Positions 46,427 to 57,083 of a stretch of 64,000 nt of DNA are shown here, in pieces (positions within the stretch are counted from its first letter, which is position 1; every line of letters starts with the position of its first letter). Below the pieces are notes generated by a model. It was given only the letters and a program-made list of their open reading frames with translations. It had not been told where the DNA came from and searched no databases. The translations under genes were made by a program, and so were the position numbers. Source of the DNA: Aquatica leii (Eukaryota; Arthropoda; Insecta; Coleoptera; Lampyridae); NCBI GenBank assembly GCA_035610365.1, contig CM069432.1, positions 179,723,027-179,787,026 on the forward strand. The letters run 5' to 3'.

Positions 46427-48068
46427 TACATTAAAAACAAAATAATTTTTATTACGGTGTATAAACGCAATCTACACAAAAAAGTTTGGCCGCCCGTGTG
46501 CGGTGCACATGCTCGCACACCTTTAAAGACGCCTCTGCAATTTAGTAAGAAATATAATATTATACAGTACACATAAAGTAACAGTTGTACTGACTCAGAA
46601 AAGTAACATACTGGCGCCTATAGAGCCGTTTATTATATCCTTTTTTCAGCGGTAAAAACTGTTTTACTTTGCTAGTAATGTGAAATACGTGTAAATGTCA
46701 AACAAAAAAACTATAGTTGGTGCAAATTTGTTACTGCAAAAGAAAAAAGAATAATATATTAAGTATTAACAATATTAAGACTTTTTTACCGGTCGAAAAC
46801 AATGTTTCGGGACTGAGCAAAGCAATGTCTACAACATTGTCTAAGACCGGTAAAGCCCTTAATTTTGTGTGCTTATGCAATTTCTTGCACGATAAAAACA
46901 GTTTTTCCTTAATCTTATTACATTATCTCAATAAACGTCAAAATGAAGTTTTTATTTATTTTAGTGCTACCCGGTGCTACATAAGGATTTTTTATTTTTT
47001 GTTCAAACTAGTTGGTTTTCCAAGCGTAGTCACGTTACTTGTCCTGCACTTACCGTTCTAGAACGGTAAATAAATCACTTTCTGACGAGTTACTAATAAA
47101 TCAAACATACGGTCTTTAAAACAAGCGTATTAACTAGGAGAAAATGAACTAGTAGTAAAAAAAAATATATTTATGATATATGTGAAAAACAGTTTTAATT
47201 TAAATTGCACGGTAATTACTTTAAAAAATGATGTGTATTTTCTAAATGTATTAATTAAATAGTTTAATTAACCTTAAAAGTTTTTGTAGTTAAACAATAA
47301 AAACAACTAATTTGGTATGTGTACTAACTGAATGAATGTGTTAATGCACTAAAGTATATTTAATTTATATTGACTAATTTTGGTAATTAATTATATAATC
47401 AAGCGTATGCGATTAAAAATATTATCTGTGTACATTTGTTTAAGAAAAAAATCAATTTTAGAAACAAATAAATAATTCGTATTTTACGACAAATAAAAGT
47501 ACTGTCATATGCAACAATACGTAATAAAATAAAATTTTAAAGTAATAATATTGTTCAAAAGGAATGAATGTTTCCTGGTTCATAAACAGTGGAAATCCAA
47601 TTATTATATGACATGTTCTTTTATTAGTAAACGTTTAAATAACGTGATTATTCTAAGTATACAAGTTTTTTATTAATTTTTATTCACTTTAATTTTGCAT
47701 AATAGCGTTATAATACGTAACTAATAATAATTTAAAATTAGTTAAAATTTATGATTATTAACGTTGAATTATGTATGTAAAAATGTATCTTTTTTTAATG
47801 AAGTAATTTAATATTATATAATTTATTTGTATATTTTTAGCTAATTGTGATCGAATTACACATCAAGTTTTTTTTGCAAATCATACGTAAACCCGCTCAT
47901 AGGAACACGAAAATCTACTGAACCCCTCACGGCTTCCCGTCAACGACGAACGTGTGGAAAGCAAAAGTACTCTTAATAAACAGAATAAGCGCAGTCTGTA
48001 TCTAAACGTGTATTAGTAAAGAGCGCGTTTTTCGCTATTCAAATAATACGCGCTTTGGTTGATGTCAC
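46427..48068. other. AT-rich stretch upstream of the ABCG exon
   Basis: A G+C-richer patch at 46485-46535 holds the inverted pair GTGTGCG/CGCACAC. A 20 bp perfect palindrome, TTACCGTTCTAGAACGGTAA, lies at 47050-47069. The 114-codon frame at 46717-47061 is unrecognised. From about 47880 the DNA is less AT-rich and may hold the promoter or 5' untranslated exon of the ABCG gene. No clear TATA box or initiator could be assigned. Confidence 0.4.
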
Positions 48069-48210
48069 ATGAATGAATGTTTATATAGTGTGATAAATAT
48101 GGAAACTGAAATGTTGCAAAAAAAGCAAACTTTATCTCATTTACCCCAAAGGGCACCTGTAAATATCGAATTTCAGGATTTAACTTACACTGTTCCCCAA
48201 GGAAGAAAAG
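48069..48210 (+). CDS. ABCG half-transporter, N-terminal coding exon (partial)
   Basis: The frame from ATG 48099 reads METEMLQKKQTLS, then HLPQRAPVNIEFQDLTYTVP and QGRK, ending at AAAAG|GTCAGT, a strong donor at 48211. The HLP.RPPV.IEF.DLTY.V.EGRK string is the conserved entry into the nucleotide-binding domain of ABCG1/ABCG4-type (White-like) transporters, which move sterols or other lipophilic cargo across membranes as dimers. An in-frame upstream ATG at 48069 (MNECLYSVIN...) follows a stop at 48060-48062. 48099 has the better start context (A at -3, G at +4), so either is possible. The exon ends in phase 1 on the G of a Gly codon, which fits the family's RKG. The Walker A exon (GPSGAGKS) was not found to the right, so the next intron is probably longer than 15 kb. 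Confidence 0.75.
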
Positions 48211-49170
48211 GTCAGTCATTTATGTAAAACAAAAAAACTTTGTTTTCAAATATTTATAATTAGAATTTAATAAGTAGAAATTGGTTCCGTTGCTTTTAAT
48301 GAATGAATCACAACGTATATCGCAAAAACACTTTAATGAAAGAGACCATTAGGTTTAATAGATTATGTCGTCTTCTTTATCGTTAGATCATCCTAATAAA
48401 TTACCAAGTAGTAAAAAAAATTGTTTTTTTACTACTTGTTACTTACTCACTGTTATCTGTCACAATGAGAAAAAGAGGAAGTTGGTTACATTGTTTACGT
48501 ATATTATAAACTATAAATCATTTTTACTACAAACGATGAAATTCTATCATTTTGATTCACTATTTGCAAAAGTAACAAAAACCTGTTTTGCATGTCCATT
48601 CTTTATTTTATGTTTGTATTTGATTAAAATATTTTTTCTTTTACATTTAATCAAAATATATAAGGAATAAAAAAGTATTCATGTATATTTTCTAATTTAA
48701 TTTTCCCGAGGGCGTGCGCTGTGTAGATTACTAAAGTCTGCATAAAATAATAAGTTTATAAAGTTATATTATTGAGTTCCTCGTTTTAACAACAGTACTT
48801 TAAATACTGTGACTTTTTGTGAATTTTTAAATTATCAAACGATAATCCAAAAATATAATTAGTTTGTCCTTTCTACAAATAAGAATTGCATTGATTTAAT
48901 CATGTTATTTAAAAACGGTCAGCCGATTAGTCGATTTAAAAAAGAACTCAATTGTGCACACATATTTTTATGTATTTAGTATAACTTACAACTTGTCATA
49001 TCTTAGCATTTAGTAATGGATTATTTCTACCGACGTCATCAAGATCAGCTGTTCTGGAGTAAAACAACTGAATTTGCTTTTGTTTGTGATTTGGATTTTG
49101 TGTCAATTCATTGTGATTGTTAATTAATGTATTAAGTACAAATATGAATAGTTATAGGGAAAATTTGAAC
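48211..49170 (+). other. Start of the presumed ABCG intron
   Basis: AT-rich and without recognisable genes. The 101-codon frame at 48365-48670 has random-looking, lysine- and leucine-rich composition. The presumed intron begins with the GTCAGT donor at 48211. Confidence 0.4.
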
Positions 49171-49490
49171 TTCCGGAAGAATCCGTTGTCTTATATAACT
49201 TGATCCACAGGAACTAGGAATTTTGTAAACTCCGGCATGTTTTAAAGCCCTTTATTTGTCTTTAGCCTAAACCAGGGAATCCTTAGTCGTAAAGACAGTG
49301 TTGATATTATGTTTCTTTGCCACTCTGCATATTTTGTCTATAAAACCCATACAATATGGTAAATAAGCGGTGCTATCTTTTTTGATTTTATTTATTGCTC
49401 TTCCCTAACCCTTTTGGATCTCTTTTCATTATCTGACACACATGTACCTCTTTTAGCGACAGCTTTAACAGTTTGATCATTAAAAGTGTT
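49171..49490 (-). pseudogene. Penelope-like GIY-YIG fragment, second copy
   Basis: One minus-strand frame carries KKDSTAYLPYCMGFIDKICR, VAKKHNINTVFTTKDSLV, two stops with AKDK between them, then RALKHAGVYKIPSSCGSSYI and RQRILPE. LPY..G..D.I...KKHNI.TVF.TKD is the linker between RT and nuclease in Penelope-like elements, and GVYKIP..CG.SYI is the GIY-YIG opening. It is a different family from the element at 38.3 kb. No RT core was found nearby, so it is a fragment. Confidence 0.7.
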
Positions 49491-51544
49491 ACAGTAGGTT
49501 TAAAGCAATATTAAAAAAAATTTATTTCAACAATAATTCTTCTTTTCATAACAGTGACAAACAGTACAAATTGCACCCAATTATAAATAACCTAAATGAT
49601 AAATGTAAAACGCACAGTGGCGTAAAGGAAAAAAAATCTAAATGAAAGCATGATAATCTACTATGATAAGCATTAGGTTAAACAAAATATGAAAGGTAAA
49701 CCTATCAGATTCGTATTATAAAAGCACTAGTACTGGTTATTGTGAATTTTTCGAAATAAATTTGGTTTAAGAGAAGATGTAGTTTCATCATCAAAGTAAA
49801 ACCAAAACAAAAAGAGGGGGATAATTTAGACTCTTCACGAAGGTTGCCCAAAGCACTTTTTTAAGAAAAGAAAGAAAATTGAAAAGTTAATGCGTTTTAG
49901 ATGCAATCATACTATTACATACATATGTGTTCAAGCATTAAAGTGTTTAATTAGAAAAAAATCATGTTTTTAAATGTTTTAGCATTTTTGCCTGTTTTCT
50001 TCTATTTAAATTTATTTTAAAATGTAAGCTTTTCTTTTAGCGCTTACGGTCTTGCGCTATTTGAATCCATTTACATTTTGAAATAATCGTACTAACGCAT
50101 AAGTGGTATTCCTCTTCTTTTTTTATGTTCATATGGTTTCTAATGAATGATCTTGAGATTCCATTTTCTTATTTGTCTTAAGCGAGGTCTTAAGTCTAGC
50201 CAACTCCATTTTAGTTGTGCCGTTGTGTTGCCTGATCTGTTATTCACCTTGCTTTTTCATTTTTTGGTTTGTCTTTTTTCCTGATTTTTAACATGGTTCT
50301 TTTTCAAAACGTAATTTTTTACACGGCATTTTGTAATGCAGTTTATAATAAGAATAAGAGGGCATGTGAATGTGATACGATAAATGCCTTGTTTTGTTTC
50401 CCATGTTTATTGTTTTATTCCGATGACGTCGATAAAACGGACGAGGTTAGGATATAGGTATAAACTTGAAACATAAACAACATTTCTGCACGCCATATAC
50501 ATTGCTCAACGGAATTTATTTGTTAATTCTAAAACATTTTGATAGTTACCTACATAATGCTTCAATATCTGAAAACGTTCACATCACCTACAAGCATTTT
50601 GAAAAATGTAGCCCGCCCTAAACCTGACATCACGACGCGTCTGCTTATATATTTATTTAACACCCATGATTTTAACAGCGGCACATTTTTTAAGGCTCAC
50701 TATAGTTGATTTCCTGAGTTTACCTTTAATTTTTTTGTTTTATCTTTGGCTAGAATTTGATTTCTTAAATCTTTTCGAAAATTCTTAAAGGTTGAGACTG
50801 TTTATATATTTATTGTTTTCTCGGTCTAGCTTATCTTCTTGAATACGTCTTCCGTTGCTAATGTGAAAAGTTTTTGCAAAATTATATTTCCTTACCCCAC
50901 TCCTCTTCTGAGTAGGATTCTTTATATACATTTAATTTAATCAGTAAACAGTGTAAGTTCTCTACAAATTGACAAAAAGTCAAACTATTCAAATTTTGTG
51001 CTAAGTGTTGTTAAGTTTGAAAGCGTAGTAATTAATGTTTTACTAATTGTGCAAATACATTTTCCTTGTTTAGACACAAAAAACGTAAGCTCTAGTATTA
51101 GAGTTGATATATAACGACTTACGAGTACTTACATAAAGTTTCAAATAATTAATAAATTTGGGAAATACGATTTTATCTCATCATTCTACATATGTCAATG
51201 TTTGGTTGTAAATCTTGTTTTGACATAATGTAAAGAAATACTTCGTTTAGCAAAGTTGTGGTTCAGTAATTGTACTGTGTTACAGCACTGAGCAGTAGTA
51301 ACTCCGTCAGGTTATTCTATTATTTGGCTCGGTTGTATTTTATTAAAATTATGTGTTTTTTGTTATACTGTTTTTAAATAATGTGTATTGATAATCAATC
51401 TACGGACCTTAAGGTATCTCTGTCAATTGCTCAATTAAAATTCTTGGAAATCTAATTTATTTGAGTATTTCTATATCTTTTCATATCATTTATTAAAGAA
51501 ATCTTGAAGTAGATGCAGTATTATGGTTTAAGGTCATATCCTTT
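49491..51544. other. AT-rich stretch left of the LTR element
   Basis: No gene is supported. The DNA at 50590-50860 is slightly less AT-rich and its minus strand gives scattered short open segments that do not resemble a known protein. The left copy of the ATAG target duplication of the LTR element is at 51545-51548. Confidence 0.4.
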
Positions 51545-51548
51545 ATAG

Positions 51549-51824
51549 TGTAGGAATTAGGTTAAATAGATGTAAGTTTAGACTCAATAATAATAGGTTA
51601 AATAGGAAATAGTTGGTAAGGCAGCATAAGATCATGCGCAGAAAAAGAGGAGGGAAACAATAGTTTTAAGAGTTGGGTAGTTTTTAAGTTGGGGTTGTTG
51701 ATGATAGGTCTCAACAACCATCGTTTTTATGTACTTTTTATGCATCGGTGCAAATGTTATTATATTTGAAATAAACTGAAATATTAGTGGCGGGTTTAAT
51801 TTAAATTCAAATTATACCCCTAAA
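51549..51824 (+). repeat. 5' LTR of the Ty3/gypsy element
   Basis: 276 bp, starting TGTAGGAATTAGG and ending CCCTAAA. It contains an AATAAACTGAAAT polyadenylation-like signal near its end. The sequence that follows (GTTTATCAGGTGTGGGG) should include the primer-binding site; I could not assign the tRNA. Confidence 0.92.
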
Positions 51825-51889
51825 GTTTATCAGGTGTGGGGTGAACAAAAGTGGTGAATTTAACTTGATATTTAAAAACACAATCGAAA

Positions 51890-54800
51890 ATGGCGTCCTC
51901 AGAACAAAGAGTAGACGATTGCTTTGAACAATTTCAACAGCAATTGAACGGTGAAGGGATTAGGGAATCAAGAACAATGGAAAGTTCACACGAAAGAACT
52001 GGTGTTAGTGAAAATTCCGAATTGTCGGCAATGCAACGAATGATGGAGATGATGTTTGCAGAAAATAGAAGACGTGACTCCATGATGGAACGCATGTTTG
52101 TTCAATTGAGTTCTAATTCAATGCAAATTGGCAGTCCATCACCAAGTGCTGGTAATGAAACCAACTCCTTTCATATCATGCCCGACTTAACTAAAAGTAT
52201 AAAACCTTTTGATGGTGAAGGTGGAGGTACAAAAGCTAGAGAGTGGTTGAAGAATTTGCAAAGTATGCAACAACTGCATAATTGGCCGGAATCGTTCACA
52301 TTAGAAACGGCAAAATCGCATTTAATAAATGGTGCAGCAAATTGGTTTGCTTATAAACGAGATGAAATAACAACGTGGTCTGAGTTTCAAGAAACATTTA
52401 AGAAAACTTATATTGGTGGCGTTAATTTAACAATGAAGTGGCAGCAAATGGTGGAAAGAGTACAAAAGAGAGATGAGTCTTTAAATTCTTATTACTTCGA
52501 AAAAGTAAAACTTTGCAAGGAAGTAGGGCTAGACTTCGATGACTTAAAGGAGCAAGTTTTAATCGGGTTATGGTCCAAAGATCTGTGTTCATCGTTAATG
52601 GCGACGAAGCATACCGATGATGACGATTTATACCATTCGTTAATGTCGATGGCTAGAATCCAGCAAAACCGAGTGAATAGAATCCGAACCAAGCCAGAAC
52701 AACCTGAGAAAATTCAAGAGAGAAGAATATTTCCAAAAGACAAGGTCCAACAAAAGAAGATGGATATAAGTCGAAGCAACCCAAAGTGTTTCAACTGTAA
52801 TCAATTAGGTCATCGCTTTATTGATTGTCCGTTACAGCAGAGAGAGAAGGGTTCCTGTTTTGGTTGCGGGTCGATGTCTCACAGGCTTAACAACTGTCCT
52901 GAGAAGATAACCAAACCGGTCCACAAAGATACCAGTGAAACAAATGTGGTGCAAGAATCAGCAGAGGTGGTGCCTTCTACGCATCAATTAATATCTCCAT
53001 ATACGGTCTCTTTTGAATATGCAGTTGATGACGATGAGTGTACATGTAAGTACTCGTTATTGGCCTTGTTGGATTCAGGCAGCCCAATAAGTTTAATTAA
53101 GGCAAAGTATGTACCAGTACATTTAATTAGTGAGTACGATAAGGCACAAAGTTTTACTGGGATTAATGGTTCTAGATTAAATATTTTAGGAACAATTATG
53201 CAGCAAATTAGAATAGCTAATATTGATATTTCAATTACGTTTTATGTTGTGCCCGATGAAACTATGTCGTACCCATCTATTTTAGGCAGGGACTTTATAT
53301 CTTCTCCGTACATAGAAGTTAATTTTAACGATGGATTAAATATAGTTGCTAAGGAGGTAGATGTTAGTGAAATTATGAATATTGACATTCACATGGTCAA
53401 TGAGGACGTTTTAAAAATTAATGATAAATTAGATTTTAGTACTATTCATAAGGTTAAAGAGATTTATACAAATTATTATGTTAATGCTTGTAGACCTTCC
53501 GAACTTAACATAAGACATGAAATGACAATTAGTGTTCGACATGAACAACCGTTTTCATTTAGGCCTCGTAGATTATCATTAATTGAAAAGGAAAATCTTC
53601 AAAAAATATTAAATGATTTGTTGAATAGGCGTGTAATAACAAATAGTAATTCACCATATTGCAGCCCGATTGTACTTGTAAATAAGAAAAATAGTAATGA
53701 ACGCCGTCTTTGTATTGATTATCGACATCTTAACAAAATTACGATACGTGATCATTATCCAATACCGCTCATAGATGATCAATTAGATTTGTTAAAGGAT
53801 AATAACTATTATACTTCATTAGATTTGAAAAATGGATTTCATCATGTGAATGTAGCTAAAGATTCACAGAAACTCACCTCATTCATAACGTGTCTTGGTC
53901 AATTTGAATATCTAAAAGTTCCATTTGGATTATGTAATGCTCCTGCGGTATTTCAAAGATACATTAACGATATTTTCAAAGACTTGATTAGGGATAAAAA
54001 GGTACTCTTGTACTTAGATGATATACTAATCGCAACAAAGGCCATTGATGAACATTTAGAAATATTAAAAGAAGTATTTGTTTTAATGGTAGAAAATTTA
54101 TTAGAGCTCAGAATTGATAAATGTTCATTTCTGCAAAATGAGATACTATACTTAGGTTATTTAATTAATAGTAAAGGTATTAGACCAAATCCTCAAAATG
54201 TGCAAGTTGTCACAAACTATCCAGTGCCAAAAAATGCAAAAGAGGTTCATAGGTTTATAGGTTTAGCGAGTTATTTCCGTAGGTTTATACCTGAATTTTC
54301 AATTATTGCAAAACCTTTATACCAATTGATTAAGAAGCATAGTAAATTTTGTTTTGAAAATGAGGAGTTAGTTGCTTTTGAGGAATTAAAATCAAAACTA
54401 ATAGACGCGCCAATATTAGCGATTTATTCTCCCAGATTAACAACAGAATTACACTGTGATGCATGTGCTTCTGGTTATGGAGCGGTACTTCTTCAAAAAC
54501 AGATGAATAATTTATATCAACCAATTGCTTACTTTAGCAAGCGAACCACAGATACAGAATCTAGGTATCACAGCTATGAACTAGAATTGTTAGCAATCAT
54601 TAATGCTCTTAATCGTTTTCACATTTATCTCCAAGGGCTAAAGTTTAATATTGTAACAGATTGTAATTCTATCAAATTAGCGCTACAGAAAAAGGACATA
54701 AATCCTAGAATTAATCGCTGGGCTTTAGTGTTACAAAATTATGACTACACTTTAGAACACCGTCCCAATACTAGAATGAGACATGTTGACGCTCTCAGTC

Positions 54801-56038
54801 GTATCAATAACATATTGGTACTTGACGAAAATACCTTTGAACAAAACTTAGCGATTGCTCAAAGTCTAGACATAGAAATACAAAAAATTAAGTTAGAATT
54901 AGAAACTAGAGAAAGTAAGTTTTTTGAAATGAGGAACGGTTTAGTATATAGGAAGTTTAATGATAATTTATTATTTTATGATCCAAAATCAATGGAATAC
55001 AATGTTATTTATAATTGTCATGATAAATTAGGTCATGTAGGAAAGGGAAAAACAGTGGAATATTTAAATAGGACCTATTGGTTTCCTAAAGTAACTGAAA
55101 AAGTGAAGAACCATAAACAAAATTGCATAAAATGTCTGACATACTCGCCAAACAGTGGCAAATCTGAGGGTGTCTTACACAATATTCCGAAAGATGACAA
55201 ACCCTTTATTACTGTGCATATCGACCACTATGGTCCATTAGACAAAACTTCAACGGGGAAAAAATATGTGTTTGAGATAATCGATTCATTTACCAAGTTT
55301 GTCAAGTTTTATTCTGTTAAATCCACTAAGACGGTTGAAGTGATTCAAAAATTAGAATTGTATTTTACAACCTACAGTAAACCTGTTAGAATTGTTTCGG
55401 ATAGAGGTAGTTCATTTACTTCAAAAGAGTTCGAAAATTTTGTTGCAGATCACAATATTGTACATTTAAAGGTAGCCACTGGCTCACCAAAGTCAAATGG
55501 CCAGATAGAAAGGACAAATCGGGATTTAACACCAATGCTATCTAAGTTATGTAGTGCGAAAGATCAGTGGGATCAAGTTTTAAATCAAGTAGAATTTGCT
55601 ATAAATAATTCTTACTGTCGGTCAATAGATTCAAGTCCTTCGGTATTACTCTTTGGTGTTAATCAAAGAGACTTCGATGATGTTTTGAGAAATTTTCTAG
55701 AATTTCAAAATGTTAGTGTTAGGGAATTAGATAAAGTAAGAAATGATGCTATTGAAAAGAATATACAGGTTCAAAATCAAAACAAAATAAATTTTGATAG
55801 GAAACACAAACCACCGCATATTTATAGAGAAGGAGATTTTGTATTGATTCGAAATCATGATGTAACACCTGGATCAAATAAAAAACTCTCCAAATATAAA
55901 GGGCCTTATAAAGTAGCAAAAGTGCTAAATAATGACAGGTATGTCATATCGGACATTGAAAATTTTCAAATTACACAAATACCCTTTCAGGACATTAGTT
56001 GTCCAGAAAATATGCGTCCTTGGTTAAGTATCGCTTAG
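51890..56038 (+). CDS. Ty3/gypsy Gag-Pol polyprotein, 1382 aa
   Basis: One frame encodes Gag and Pol without a shift. From the N-terminus: a methionine-rich coiled-type region; the retrotransposon Gag domain (about residues 95-260); two CCHC knuckles (CFNCNQLGHRFIDC near 300 and CFGCGSMSHRLNNC near 324); an aspartic protease (LLDSGSPISLI, Asp at about 395); reverse transcriptase (YLDDIL at about 708); RNase H (CDACASGYGAVL near 857); and an integrase with the HHCC zinc module (about 1044-1080) and a D-D-35-E core (HIDHYG, VSDRGSS, QIERTN at about 1111, 1171, 1207). A C-terminal LSKYKGPYKV motif is the GPY/F module. Order and length are normal for the family. Proteins of this kind form an intracellular particle, copy the RNA and insert the DNA. 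Confidence 0.93.
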   Translation: MASSEQRVDDCFEQFQQQLNGEGIRESRTMESSHERTGVSENSELSAMQRMMEMMFAENRRRDSMMERMFVQLSSNSMQIGSPSPSAGNETNSFHIMPDLTKSIKPFDGEGGGTKAREWLKNLQSMQQLHNWPESFTLETAKSHLINGAANWFAYKRDEITTWSEFQETFKKTYIGGVNLTMKWQQMVERVQKRDESLNSYYFEKVKLCKEVGLDFDDLKEQVLIGLWSKDLCSSLMATKHTDDDDLYHSLMSMARIQQNRVNRIRTKPEQPEKIQERRIFPKDKVQQKKMDISRSNPKCFNCNQLGHRFIDCPLQQREKGSCFGCGSMSHRLNNCPEKITKPVHKDTSETNVVQESAEVVPSTHQLISPYTVSFEYAVDDDECTCKYSLLALLDSGSPISLIKAKYVPVHLISEYDKAQSFTGINGSRLNILGTIMQQIRIANIDISITFYVVPDETMSYPSILGRDFISSPYIEVNFNDGLNIVAKEVDVSEIMNIDIHMVNEDVLKINDKLDFSTIHKVKEIYTNYYVNACRPSELNIRHEMTISVRHEQPFSFRPRRLSLIEKENLQKILNDLLNRRVITNSNSPYCSPIVLVNKKNSNERRLCIDYRHLNKITIRDHYPIPLIDDQLDLLKDNNYYTSLDLKNGFHHVNVAKDSQKLTSFITCLGQFEYLKVPFGLCNAPAVFQRYINDIFKDLIRDKKVLLYLDDILIATKAIDEHLEILKEVFVLMVENLLELRIDKCSFLQNEILYLGYLINSKGIRPNPQNVQVVTNYPVPKNAKEVHRFIGLASYFRRFIPEFSIIAKPLYQLIKKHSKFCFENEELVAFEELKSKLIDAPILAIYSPRLTTELHCDACASGYGAVLLQKQMNNLYQPIAYFSKRTTDTESRYHSYELELLAIINALNRFHIYLQGLKFNIVTDCNSIKLALQKKDINPRINRWALVLQNYDYTLEHRPNTRMRHVDALSRINNILVLDENTFEQNLAIAQSLDIEIQKIKLELETRESKFFEMRNGLVYRKFNDNLLFYDPKSMEYNVIYNCHDKLGHVGKGKTVEYLNRTYWFPKVTEKVKNHKQNCIKCLTYSPNSGKSEGVLHNIPKDDKPFITVHIDHYGPLDKTSTGKKYVFEIIDSFTKFVKFYSVKSTKTVEVIQKLELYFTTYSKPVRIVSDRGSSFTSKEFENFVADHNIVHLKVATGSPKSNGQIERTNRDLTPMLSKLCSAKDQWDQVLNQVEFAINNSYCRSIDSSPSVLLFGVNQRDFDDVLRNFLEFQNVSVRELDKVRNDAIEKNIQVQNQNKINFDRKHKPPHIYREGDFVLIRNHDVTPGSNKKLSKYKGPYKVAKVLNNDRYVISDIENFQITQIPFQDISCPENMRPWLSIA

Positions 56039-56291
56039 TTTTAGTATATGTTATATGTAAATAATATGATTTTGTTCAATTAATTTTATGTAAATAAAGT
56101 GGCATTACTTTGGAAGTGCTACAAAAATTATATCGAGTTTAGGCAACTTAACTTGCATGTAAGACTGTATTTGATACACTTGTAATTTGTATTTTAATTC
56201 AGTATTACTACTGTATATAGGATGTTGTATATTTTTCTGTACGAAGTTTAGTGTAGATTCGAGGACGAATTAAAGGTCAGGTTGACCGAAC

Positions 56292-56567
56292 TGTAGGAAT
56301 TAGGTTAAATAGATGTAAGTTTAGACTCAATAATAATAGGTTAAATAGGAAATAGTTGGTAAGGCAGCATAAGATCATGCGCAGAAAAAGAGGAGGGAAA
56401 CAATAGTTTTAAGAGTTGGGTAGTTTTTAAGTTGGGGTTGTTGATGATAGGTCTCAACAACCATCGTTTTTATGTACTTTTTATGCATCGGTGCAAATGT
56501 TATTATATTTGAAATAAACTGAAATATTAGTGGCGGGTTTAATTTAAATTCAAATTATACCCCTAAA
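56292..56567 (+). repeat. 3' LTR of the Ty3/gypsy element
   Basis: Same length and, by eye, the same sequence as the 5' LTR. It is followed directly by the second ATAG duplication. Confidence 0.92.
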
Positions 56568-56571
56568 ATAG

Positions 56572-57083
56572 TAAAACATCGATTAAGAGTTGATCTTGTT
56601 TAAACAATATTTGCCTTCAAAAATATATTTAACAAATCCACTAGAATTTACTTGTCTACAAGATTACTCACTATGTTTTTTTTTATTACAAACGCATTAC
56701 GCTTTGTTTATTTTAATGTACGCGTGAGTCAAGTTTTTAGCAAATTCAAGCGATGTACAAAGCGGCATGCACAATTTAATTGTTGTTATCCAGAGGTCAG
56801 ACGTTACGTTGTAAGCTGCCAACTAACGTCAATTTTATATCGATTTTTATCAATCTATTTAGTAGGTAATTTGCGAATTTAACATTTGTGAGCTTGTATA
56901 ATTTTACCAATGACTACTATAAAATATCTTGTCGTACACTATGGTTTCCAAGATACATTTCTTTGAGCCTGCACCATAATAAAAATAAATATTGTTTTCT
57001 GTCTAATAAAATGATTTAAACGTATTCTTAGTGAGTTTATTTTTTTTAATTTAATATTTTTTTCATAAGGCGAAACCATTATA
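56572..57083. other. AT-rich spacer, no gene
   Basis: A 76-codon frame at 56652-56882 is not recognised. TA at 57082-57083 is the target site of the following transposon. Confidence 0.4.

Larger units (their letters stand above)
51549..56567 (+). mobile_element. Ty3/gypsy LTR retrotransposon, looks whole, young
   Basis: The element is 5019 bp, with 276 bp LTRs at both ends and a 4 bp ATAG duplication outside (51545-51548 and 56568-56571). By eye the two LTRs are identical, which points to a very recent insertion. Between them is a single long gag-pol frame and no envelope gene. A purine-rich GAGGACGAAT with the downstream GGTCAGGTTGACCG motif lies just before the 3' LTR. It resembles insect gypsy elements of the mdg3/Gate type, but the clade is a guess. 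It looks whole. Confidence 0.93.

Noticed and set aside
46717-47061. 114-codon frame
   Set aside because: Rich in F, L, K and N as expected from local base composition, with no motif. The palindrome near its end is reported on its own.
50590-50870. Coding-like minus-strand segments (FHISNGRRIQEDKLDRENNK)
   Set aside because: The segments are short, lie in different frames and match no family I can name.
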